A DNA stretch of 10,972 nt from Oscillospiraceae bacterium (GTDB lineage: Bacteria > Bacillota > Clostridia > Oscillospirales > Acutalibacteraceae): the NCBI GenBank assembly GCA_019422905.1, contig JAHZCM010000052.1:1-10972 (forward strand), in the 5' to 3' direction. A program made the position numbers and the translations under genes. Under the pieces are notes generated by a model. It ran no database searches. It was not told the DNA's origin and saw nothing but the letters and a program-made list of their open reading frames with translations. Each line of letters begins with the position of its first letter. Position 1 is the first letter of the stretch. Below are positions 1-5,698 of this stretch, one piece after another.

Positions 1-30
1 TTCAGTTTCATGCTGTTTTGTGCCTTGTAG
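1..30 (+). CDS. 3' end of an upstream gene, possibly the partner chrA half
   Basis: Frame 1 is open from the window edge and ends at TAG 28-30, reading FSFMLFCAL, a hydrophobic tail. Half-size ChrA proteins are usually encoded as adjacent pairs, and the following gene is such a half, so this may be the end of the first one; nine residues cannot prove it. If the TAG were read through, the same frame would add a basic tail (RRKEWS) and stop at TAA 52-54, two bases before the next start codon. That spacing is more typical of a chrA pair and hints that the TAG may be a recent change. Confidence 0.3.
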   Translation, partial: FSFMLFCAL

Positions 31-56
31 CGCAGCAGAAAGGAATGGTCATAAAG

Positions 57-620
57 ATGATTTATCTCGAGCTGTTTTTGATTTTCCTGAAAATTGGCGC
101 TTTTACCTTCGGCGGCGGCTACGCGATGCTCCCGCTGATTCAGGAGGAGGTTGCCGCGCATAGCTGGATGGACAGCGCCGCGCTTGTCAATTTCATCGCC
201 GTCAGCGAGAGCACGCCGGGTCCCTTCGCCGTAAATATTGCCACCTATGTGGGCGCAGAGGTCGGCGGCGTATTCGGCTCTGTCTGCGCCACACTGGGCG
301 TCGTTCTCCCCTCTTTCGTCATCATCCTGATCGTCGCAAAATGCTTTGACCGCTTCCGCAGCAGCAAAATCATCACCGGCTGCATGAGCGGGCTAAAGCC
401 CGCCGTCATCGGCCTGATCGGCGCAGCCGCCGTTTCAGTAGGCACGACGGTATTCTTTCCGGACGGCGTGACGGCCGCCGCTTTCAGCGGTACCGCTATT
501 TGGGTTTCTCTGGCAGTCTTTGCGGTTGCCGCAGTTCTCGCCTTTAAGAAAATCCATCCCATCCTGATCATCTGCCTGTCCGCCGTGCTCGGCATCGCCG
601 CCGGGTACTGCATCCCCTGA
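57..620 (+). CDS. chrA: Half-size chromate transporter family (ChrA/CHR) membrane protein
   Basis: This 187-residue, very hydrophobic protein fits the short (about 190 aa) CHR family, whose members normally act as a pair of oppositely oriented halves in the membrane. Family hallmarks are the N-terminal FTFGGGYAMLP (residues 16-26) and the ESTPGPFAVN stretch (51-60) followed by IATYVG. About five to six membrane segments follow, with a short C-terminal end. ATG 57 is chosen because family members begin MIYLELF and AAAGGA lies at 39-44. ATG 45 and TTG 18 are in frame but sit on or upstream of that site. CHR proteins are linked to chromate efflux in proteobacteria; in gut Firmicutes the real substrate is unknown, so the name describes the family only. 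The gene ends at a bidirectional terminator facing a convergent gene. Confidence 0.9.
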   Translation: MIYLELFLIFLKIGAFTFGGGYAMLPLIQEEVAAHSWMDSAALVNFIAVSESTPGPFAVNIATYVGAEVGGVFGSVCATLGVVLPSFVIILIVAKCFDRFRSSKIITGCMSGLKPAVIGLIGAAAVSVGTTVFFPDGVTAAAFSGTAIWVSLAVFAVAAVLAFKKIHPILIICLSAVLGIAAGYCIP

Positions 621-625
621 CAAAA

Positions 626-665
626 AACGCCGCTCCCGACAGCCGGGAACGGCGTTCAGTTTTTT
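626..665. terminator. Bidirectional rho-independent terminator between convergent genes
   Basis: The arms AACGCCG-C-TCCCG (626-638) and CGGGA-A-CGGCGTT (644-656) pair around the loop ACAGC, with one C/A mismatch. Six Ts follow on the plus strand (660-665) and six As precede the stem (622-627), giving a U-tract on the minus strand too. It serves chrA on the plus strand and the 664-1233 gene on the minus strand, whose stop codon lies within the plus-strand T-run. Confidence 0.85.
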
Positions 666-1233
666 ATCGCTCCAAGCGCAGCGTACTGCGCTTTTCCAGA
701 GTTTCGTCACGGAAAGTCATATCCTGTACCGGGCGGTATCCGCGCGCTGCGGCTGTCTGCCTACCGCGGCGCCGCAGCGAAGAAAGCACGAACAGCATGC
801 TGACTCCGGCCACCGCGGCGACCACCAGAAACGGCAGCACGCCGGAGAACGACCACGTGGCCTCGCGCTCCGTATGCACAACGACGGCAGGCGTATTCTG
901 TGCCGGGACCGCCGCAGGTGCAGCCGAAGCGGAAGTCTCCGCTTCCGTGGCCGGCGTATCCGGCAAAATGGCACGGAATGATTCGAACAGCATCTTATCC
1001 GCTATGGCGCGCCCCTCGGCCTTGGCGACTGCTTCAAGCTGTGCCGCCACAGCCGCAAAGTCCTCTTCCGTCACGCTGCCTTCCGGCTCCTGCCCCTCCG
1101 TCTGATCGGGCAAAATCGCGGACTCCTCCGCAAGCACCGGCGTACTCAGACCCAGCAGCAAAAGCAATATAACCAGCGCCATGCAGACACGGCGCAGCAC
1201 GCACAGACAGCGCAAATACACTTCTCTTTCCAT
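664..1233 (-). CDS. Exported single-pass membrane protein of unknown function
   Basis: I do not recognise this 189-residue protein. Its layout is clear: a signal-peptide-like N-terminus (long hydrophobic run about 18-34, ending near LSTPVLA), an acidic, probably helical stretch at 55-90 containing an EEDFAAVAAQLEAVAKAEG-like segment, a Pro/Ala/Thr-rich linker (about 91-119), one transmembrane helix (131-150), and a basic, Arg-rich tail (153-189) likely in the cytoplasm. The start is ATG 1233, with AGGTGA five bases upstream; a GTG at 1242 is in frame but overlaps that ribosome binding site. The gene has its own promoter (1293-1321) and ends at the terminator shared with chrA. The helix-linker-TM plan could be a TPM-like anchored protein, but no TPM domain is visible. 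Function is unknown. Confidence 0.7.
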   Translation of the reverse strand: MEREVYLRCLCVLRRVCMALVILLLLLGLSTPVLAEESAILPDQTEGQEPEGSVTEEDFAAVAAQLEAVAKAEGRAIADKMLFESFRAILPDTPATEAETSASAAPAAVPAQNTPAVVVHTEREATWSFSGVLPFLVVAAVAGVSMLFVLSSLRRRGRQTAAARGYRPVQDMTFRDETLEKRSTLRLER

Positions 1234-1247
1234 GGGGATCACCTGTT

Positions 1248-1294
1248 ATGTAAAAGATTACATCGCAATAATATTTATTACAATCTTGTTACAT
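1248..1294 (-). promoter_or_regulatory. Candidate operator cluster in the leader of the 664-1233 gene
   Basis: A perfect inverted repeat, ATGTAA-AAGA-TTACAT, lies at 1248-1263. It also reads as ATGT-N8-ACAT, the published consensus for PadR-type operators. Two further TGTAA copies on the minus strand begin at 1293 and 1282, 11 bp apart (ATTACA-ATCTT-GTTACA on the plus strand), a spacing typical of OmpR/PhoB-class direct repeats. All lie at or downstream of the predicted transcription start, a position that suits repression. The regulator is not known. Confidence 0.4.
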
Positions 1295-1321
1295 TTTAGC
1301 ACAGGTGGGTTCCATTTGCAA
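1293..1321 (-). promoter_or_regulatory. Sigma-A-type promoter for the 664-1233 gene
   Basis: Read on the minus strand: a -35 of TTGCAA (1321-1316), a 17-base spacer, and a -10 of TAAAAT (1298-1293) preceded by TGC, an extended -10. The predicted start of transcription is near 1286, giving a leader of about 50 bases to ATG 1233. No clear terminator separates this promoter from the lipoprotein gene upstream, so some read-through from the sigma operon is possible. Confidence 0.6.
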
Positions 1322-1348
1322 GCCCCAAACCGGAATTTACAGAAAAAG

Positions 1349-1756
1349 TCAGTCGCTCGGCATAGCCCGCACCAGCCGATCCAGCTCCGATGCCTGTTCA
1401 TAAGTCATCCGCTTCCAGTCCCCGCCGGTTTCCCGCAGAAACATATTGCCGAAATGGATGAACTCCCGCTGCGTGCCGTCTGCCAGCGTCAGAACCAATG
1501 TATAGGCGCCGCCGCAGTATTCGTCCGGATTTTCCGGAAAGCGGTCCTTTACCCGCAGGCCGTTCAGGTACGACACAATCCGGCCGATCTTCTCGCGGTC
1601 CGTATATGTCCGCGCATAATCGTACCCCTCCGGCACGAAAGCAATTTCAACCTTTTCCACATTGTTCGGCTCGATCTGTTCAATTTTTGACGTGCAGCCG
1701 GTCAAGACGGCCAGCAAAATCGTGAAGGATATAAAAAGAAAGGCAATTTTTCTCAT
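1349..1756 (-). CDS. Small lipoprotein of the sigma/anti-sigma operon
   Basis: The 135-residue product starts with a type II signal peptide: RK at 2-3, a hydrophobic core 4-17, and lipobox LTGC with Cys21 as the probable lipidated residue. It should therefore sit on the outer face of the membrane. The mature part (about 30-130) looks like one small alpha/beta domain with a DREKIGRIVSYLNGL helix and a TLVLTLADGTQREF beta hairpin, resembling short DUF5301-like lipoprotein domains, though that is only a resemblance. The start at 1756 is supported by GAGGT, which overlaps the stop codon of the gene before it, implying translational coupling. As third gene after the sigma factor and its membrane partner, it may be an accessory sensor or a target of the sigma factor (inference). 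Confidence 0.75.
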   Translation of the reverse strand: MRKIAFLFISFTILLAVLTGCTSKIEQIEPNNVEKVEIAFVPEGYDYARTYTDREKIGRIVSYLNGLRVKDRFPENPDEYCGGAYTLVLTLADGTQREFIHFGNMFLRETGGDWKRMTYEQASELDRLVRAMPSD

Positions 1757-1766
1757 CGCGGGTACC

Positions 1767-2531
1767 TCAATTCACGAGAACGGATATGGTCTCGCCGCGC
1801 GGGTCATCCCACGATGTTTCTGTACCGTCCGCAGTGACGGGAAGGAACTGGAAAAAGTAGCCGTAATCCTCCGGAGCGGCAAATTGATTGAGCTGTTCCG
1901 CCGTCAAAAGCACGCAGATACGCCAAGATGTGCCGCTTTCCGTCTCAACCGGCAGCCGGCGGCAATCATAGCCGAGCGCGCTGAGCCGCTCCCATTCCCC
2001 GCTGTACGCTTCATCCTCAAAATCGGTGATTTCCTCCGAATTGCGGAACAGCCTGAATGTCACAAGGAAGCGCGCATCCGGATTCCGCTCCGCCATCTCC
2101 TGAACATCGTCGGCACAGAGCCATTCCCCATCTTCCGGCGCCGGGTAGCACACAGTCTCCGCCGCTTGATCCGGATTATGAGCTATGATTGTGCCGCCAT
2201 ACGCATCCTGCCCGACGGACGCGCCGTTGTCGGTCCCTCCCGCGCTTTCCGGCACCGCGCCGCCTTCCGCCATATCGGCGCTTTCCCTCGTGTCCTCCGC
2301 CGCCGCGGTCGTGCTGTTTTCCCCGCCGGTCATCATATTGTCCGCGGTAGCAGAGGACCAGTTTGCAGCAAAGGCCCAGCCGACGAGCACGCAAATGCAG
2401 GCTGCAAGCGTGCCCACCCAACGCAGCGTATGCATCGGAATCATGCGGCGCAGCGTATGCGCCTCCGCCGCTTCGGCGATAAGCTCGTCGTCCACAAAGT
2501 TCAGGGCCGCGAATACATCCTTTCCGGTCAT
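1767..2531 (-). CDS. Single-pass membrane protein, probable anti-sigma partner of the adjacent ECF sigma factor
   Basis: The 254-residue protein has a short cytoplasmic N-terminus beginning with a DVFAALNFVDDELIAEAAE helix (5-23), one transmembrane segment (about 36-57), a low-complexity Ala/Glu/Gly/Thr-rich linker (about 58-120), and an extracytoplasmic C-terminal domain that includes ERNPDARFLVTFRLF and a CRRLPVETESGTSWRICVLL segment. Proteins of this plan, with an LFDALN..DDxxIxEA start, commonly follow this class of ECF sigma gene in Clostridia and are taken as anti-sigma factors. It lacks an obvious zinc-binding ZAS motif (HxxxCxxC), so the mechanism would differ from the classical one. 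The start at 2531 has AAGGGGA upstream and lies 16 bases after the sigma stop. The role is inferred from position and topology. Confidence 0.7.
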   Translation of the reverse strand: MTGKDVFAALNFVDDELIAEAAEAHTLRRMIPMHTLRWVGTLAACICVLVGWAFAANWSSATADNMMTGGENSTTAAAEDTRESADMAEGGAVPESAGGTDNGASVGQDAYGGTIIAHNPDQAAETVCYPAPEDGEWLCADDVQEMAERNPDARFLVTFRLFRNSEEITDFEDEAYSGEWERLSALGYDCRRLPVETESGTSWRICVLLTAEQLNQFAAPEDYGYFFQFLPVTADGTETSWDDPRGETISVLVN

Positions 2532-2547
2532 TGTAAAATCCCCTTTC

Positions 2548-3105
2548 TCAAATGCTGATTTCTTCCTTTTCCAGATAGTCGCGCAGCTTTTTGCGCGTGC
2601 GGAACAGAGAGGTTTTCACACGGCTCTCGCCAACCCCATACCGCTCGGCAATCTCCCGGATTGATTCCATATACCAGTAGCGGCGCATGAAAATCAGGCG
2701 GTGCTCCTGCGGCAGTTCCCGGAGAAAAGCGCTCAGAAGCTCTCCCAACTCCCGGCTCTCCTGCTCCCGGTCGCCGCTCGTGCCGGGGACGCACGCGGCC
2801 AGCTCATCCGTCAGCGGGACAAGTTCTGCGCGGCGCTTCTGGGCGTTCATCCAATCCAGCTTGTTGCAGGCGATGTTGCGGCAGAGCTTTGCGAGAAAGG
2901 CGAAAAAATGGATGGGCCGCTGCGGCGGGATCGCATTCCATGCACCGAGGTATGTATCGTTCACGCATTCCTCCGCATCCTCCTGCACACGCAGCATCCT
3001 GCCGGAGAGCAGCAGAAGCCGTCCCCCGTATTTTTCGCTTGTCTCGTGCACGGCGGCTTCGTCCCGCGCCCAATACATCTCCAGAATCCTTTCATCCTCC
3101 AGCAT
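2548..3105 (-). CDS. ECF-type RNA polymerase sigma factor (sigma-70 family)
   Basis: The 185-residue length matches group 4 (ECF) sigma factors, which keep only the sigma2 and sigma4 domains. Sigma2 spans about 12-90, with the typical QEDAEECVNDTYLGAWNAIP stretch (41-60) and the DNA-melting segment FFAFLAKLCRNIACNKL (67-83). Sigma4 spans about 117-176, with a helix-turn-helix at IREIAERYGVGESRVKTSLF (149-168) and a C-terminal RTRKKLRDYLEKE. ATG 3105 is chosen because GGAAGGAG lies eight bases upstream. The in-frame ATG at 3132 falls about at the predicted transcription start and has no binding site. The gene leads the operon with the membrane partner and lipoprotein, and likely controls its own promoter. 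Confidence 0.92.
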   Translation of the reverse strand: MLEDERILEMYWARDEAAVHETSEKYGGRLLLLSGRMLRVQEDAEECVNDTYLGAWNAIPPQRPIHFFAFLAKLCRNIACNKLDWMNAQKRRAELVPLTDELAACVPGTSGDREQESRELGELLSAFLRELPQEHRLIFMRRYWYMESIREIAERYGVGESRVKTSLFRTRKKLRDYLEKEEISI

Positions 3106-3137
3106 TTTTACCGCTCCTTCCTGTCCCCTCATCTTTT

Positions 3138-3166
3138 ATGTAAGCACCCGCCGTACAAAGGTTACA
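3138..3166 (-). promoter_or_regulatory. ECF-like promoter upstream of the sigma factor operon
   Basis: On the minus strand, TGTAACC begins at 3166. An AAC-containing -35 is the mark of ECF promoters, and TGTAACCTTT is close to the known Bacillus ECF form TGAAACCTTT. Sixteen bases after TGTAAC comes CTTACAT (3144-3138) as a possible -10; this differs from the usual CGTC-type ECF -10. The predicted start is near 3131, which leaves the ribosome binding site for ATG 3105 in the leader. Autoregulation by the encoded sigma factor is the likely reading. Confidence 0.45.
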
Positions 3167-3186
3167 GCCGATCAAAAGAATAGAAA

Positions 3187-3220
3187 CACAAAAGCCCGGC
3201 ATCCGTTCCAGACACCGGGC
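3187..3220 (-). terminator. Rho-independent terminator of the HAD-phosphodiesterase-ABC-F operon
   Basis: The minus strand forms a 12-bp stem (GCCCGGTGTCTG with CGGATGCCGGGC, including G-U pairs) around a GAA loop at 3220-3194. TTTT and further Ts follow. It lies about 55 bases after the ABC-F stop and before the sigma factor promoter, so it separates the two transcription units. Confidence 0.85.
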
Positions 3221-3275
3221 AAAATATTTCGCTATGTGCAACACAACCGCGCACCGTATGGCTCCGAAAATCCAC

Positions 3276-4865
3276 TCAGCCGCGCATCTCCAAAAATCCG
3301 TCATAGGTGGTAACACGGTCAAACGTGCCGCCCCCGGGCAGAATCTCAATGATGCGGTTCGCCACGGTCTGCGTAAATTCATGGTCGTGCGAGGCAAACA
3401 GCACAACGCCCTTAAAATCGATCAGGCCGTTATTGACCGCCGTGATCGATTCGAGATCGAGGTGGTTCGTCGGCTGGTCCAAAAGCAGTACGTTGCTGCC
3501 GAACATCATCATGCGCGAGAGCATGCAGCGCACCTTTTCGCCGCCGGAGAGCACCTTGACGGGCTTATAGACCTCCTCGCCGGAAAACAGCATCTTGCCG
3601 AGGAAGCCGCGCAGATACGTTTCCGTCGTATCCTTCGAGTATTGCTCGAGCCATTTCAAAATGGAATCCTCCGTATCGCCGAAATAGGCTGAGTTGTCCT
3701 GCGGAAAATACGACCGGCTCGTGGAGACGCCCCACTTGAACGTACCCGCATCCGGCTCCATCTCCTCCATCAGGATTTTGAAAAGCGTCGGCACGGCGAA
3801 CGCATTGTCGGCGACAAAGGCGATCTTATCCCTGCGCCCGACGATGAAGGAGACATTGTCGAGCACCTTCACGCCGTCCACGGTCTTGGTCAGGCCTGAA
3901 ACGGTCAAGACGTCCTTGCCCAGCTCACGGTCCATCGTGAAGCCCACATACGGATAGCGGCGGGAGGACGCCGGCATTTCCTCCACGGTGATCTTCTCGA
4001 GCAGCTTTTTGCGCGAGGTCGCTTGCCGGGATTTGGACTTATTTGCGGAAAAGCGCTGGATAAAGCTCTGCAATTCCCGAATCTTCTCCTCGGCCTTGCG
4101 GTTCTGGTCGCGGAGCATGCGCTGCACAAGCTGGCTCGACTCATACCAGAAGTCATAGTTGCCGACATACATCTTGATTTTGCCGTAGTCCACATCGACG
4201 ATATGGGTGCAGACATTGTTGAGGAAATGGCGGTCATGCGAAACAACGATGACCGTGCCTTCGTACTCGATGAGAAAATCCTCCAGCCACGTGATCGCCT
4301 TTGCATCGAGGCCGTTCGTCGGCTCGTCGAGCAAAATCATATCCGGCTCGCCGAAGAGCGCGCGGGCCAAAAGCACCTTGACCTTCCCGGTCTGGTTCAG
4401 CGTGCTCATCGTGTTATACAGGTCATTGCTGTCTAGGCCAAGGCCCTGCATCAGCTTTGCGGCCTCCGTCTCCGCCTCCCAGCCGTTCATCTCCGCAAAC
4501 TCCGCCTCCAGCTCGGCGGCCCGGTTGCCGTCCTCCTCGCTGAAATCGGGCTTTGCATACAGAGCTTCCTTCTCCTGCGCGATCTCATACAGGCGCGCGC
4601 TGCCCTGCATGATCGTATCGAAAACGGTCTGCGCCTCATAGGCGAAGTGATCCTGCTCCAACACCGACATGCGGTATTTCGGGTCAAACGACACCTCGCC
4701 CTTCGAGGGCTCCAGATCGCCCGAAAGAATGCGCAGGAAGGTCGATTTTCCCGCGCCGTTCGCGCCGATGATGCCGTAGCAATTGCCCGGCAGAAACTGC
4801 AGGTTCACATGAGAAAACAGGTTTTCGCCGTCAAAATTGATGGCGACGTCCGAAACATTCAGCAT
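3276..4865 (-). CDS. ABC-F family ATPase (YbiT/YkpA-like) with one degenerate ATP site
   Basis: The 529-residue protein has two ABC ATPase domains and no membrane segment, with a basic, helical linker between them (about 240-300; RKAEEKIRELQSFIQRF). ABC-F proteins bind the ribosome and act in translation; this length and the WGVSTSRSYFPQDNS motif fit the YbiT/YkpA branch. Domain 1 has an intact Walker A (GANGAGKST, 34-42), Walker B with Glu181 (LLDEPTN) and switch His (VVSHD), but its signature reads LNQTG (156-160) instead of LSGGE. Domain 2 has an intact signature LSGGE (439-443), but its Walker A is ADNAFAVPT (352-360), without the GK pair, and its Walker B ends in Gln464 (LLLDQPTN). ATP site I is therefore complete and site II is not. 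The start at 4865 follows AAAAGGG, 27 bases after the phosphodiesterase stop, as last gene of a three-gene operon. Confidence 0.92.
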   Translation of the reverse strand: MLNVSDVAINFDGENLFSHVNLQFLPGNCYGIIGANGAGKSTFLRILSGDLEPSKGEVSFDPKYRMSVLEQDHFAYEAQTVFDTIMQGSARLYEIAQEKEALYAKPDFSEEDGNRAAELEAEFAEMNGWEAETEAAKLMQGLGLDSNDLYNTMSTLNQTGKVKVLLARALFGEPDMILLDEPTNGLDAKAITWLEDFLIEYEGTVIVVSHDRHFLNNVCTHIVDVDYGKIKMYVGNYDFWYESSQLVQRMLRDQNRKAEEKIRELQSFIQRFSANKSKSRQATSRKKLLEKITVEEMPASSRRYPYVGFTMDRELGKDVLTVSGLTKTVDGVKVLDNVSFIVGRRDKIAFVADNAFAVPTLFKILMEEMEPDAGTFKWGVSTSRSYFPQDNSAYFGDTEDSILKWLEQYSKDTTETYLRGFLGKMLFSGEEVYKPVKVLSGGEKVRCMLSRMMMFGSNVLLLDQPTNHLDLESITAVNNGLIDFKGVVLFASHDHEFTQTVANRIIEILPGGGTFDRVTTYDGFLEMRG

Positions 4866-4892
4866 ATATGAAAAACCCTTTTAACCTTTCCT

Positions 4893-5675
4893 TTATAAAA
4901 TACTTTTGCCTTCCCACTCCCGCGGCTGCGGCAGGCCGAGCACCGTGAGAATCGTGGGCGCAATATCCTTGATGCTCATCGCGCGAAGCGCTTTGCCGGC
5001 CTCAAACGGTGTGCCCGCAAAGGCGACCGGAATCGTCATATCCTCCGGGACATTCTCGCCGTGGCCGCGCCCATGACCGCCGTGGTCGGCGGTCAGCACA
5101 AGGCTGTACGCCTTCGGCAGCGCGTCGTAAATGCGCCGCACGCAGGCGAGCGCATGGTTCAGCACGCGCAGGTATTCCGGCGACAGCCACCCGTAATCGT
5201 GTCCGGCGCAGTCGGTATAGCCGAGATAGAGAAATGTGAAATCCGGCCACTCCCTTTCGAGATACGCAAGCATCGCGCCGGTGAGCGCATCCTCGCTGCG
5301 GATCCCCTCCTCCAGCGGGAGGGCCTCCGTCTGGAATCGGCTGAAATCCAGCGAGCCGGGGCGGCTCAAATCGCGCAGCTCCTCCCAGTTGTAGAACATC
5401 GCCGTTTTGCCGCCGAATTTCTTGACCACATCGGTCAGGCCCTCAATCGGCCGGACCATCGGGTGCCACGTATTGTCCGTGATGCCGTGCCGCTCCGGGT
5501 CCACGGAAAAGAACAGCGAGGCATGGCAGGGCAGCGTCATGGACGGCATAACCGTCTGCGCGCGGAAGCACGATGTGCCCGCCCGCATCAGTGCCTGAAA
5601 CGTATCGTTTCCACAAATCTCCGTCCCATCCGGGCGCATACCGTCGATCAAAATCAAAACCACTTTGTTTTTCAT
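4893..5675 (-). CDS. Alkaline phosphatase superfamily protein, NPP-like phosphodiesterase
   Basis: The 260-residue protein carries the metal-site pattern of nucleotide pyrophosphatase/phosphodiesterase-type enzymes. Asp11 lies in LILIDGMRPD, and the nucleophile is probably Thr47 in MPSMTLPCHASL. It has the HGITDN segment (63-68), Asp155 and His159 in YTDCAGHDYGW, Asp197 and His198 in TADHGGHG, and His205. These residues would bind two metals and cleave a phosphodiester or phosphomonoester; the substrate cannot be read from sequence. There is no signal peptide, so it should act in the cytoplasm, unlike many secreted relatives. It is shorter than typical NPPs (about 400 aa), consistent with a minimal catalytic domain. 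It starts 23 bases after the HAD phosphatase stop with a modest AGGA site, and lies 27 bases before the ABC-F gene, so the three are likely co-transcribed. Confidence 0.88.
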   Translation of the reverse strand: MKNKVVLILIDGMRPDGTEICGNDTFQALMRAGTSCFRAQTVMPSMTLPCHASLFFSVDPERHGITDNTWHPMVRPIEGLTDVVKKFGGKTAMFYNWEELRDLSRPGSLDFSRFQTEALPLEEGIRSEDALTGAMLAYLEREWPDFTFLYLGYTDCAGHDYGWLSPEYLRVLNHALACVRRIYDALPKAYSLVLTADHGGHGRGHGENVPEDMTIPVAFAGTPFEAGKALRAMSIKDIAPTILTVLGLPQPREWEGKSIL

Positions 5676-5698
5676 ATTTTCAGCATCCTATACCTCTC

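Noticed and set aside
1278..1294. PhoP box
   Set aside because: The direct repeat has the right period, but it departs from the TTAACA-type consensus and there is no phosphate-related gene next to it, so it is kept only as an unnamed repeat.
1316..1348. A terminator after the lipoprotein gene
   Set aside because: Only a 4-5 bp stem near the stop and a T-run are present, which is too weak to call; the sigma operon may read through.
1662..2558. A 298-codon open frame on the plus strand
   Set aside because: It is antisense to the anti-sigma-like gene and the lipoprotein start. Its composition is Arg-rich with no recognisable motif, while the minus strand shows coupled starts and a lipobox.
3103..3132. 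Longer start for the sigma factor at ATG 3132
   Set aside because: It lies at the predicted transcription start without a binding site; ATG 3105 has GGAAGGAG at good spacing.
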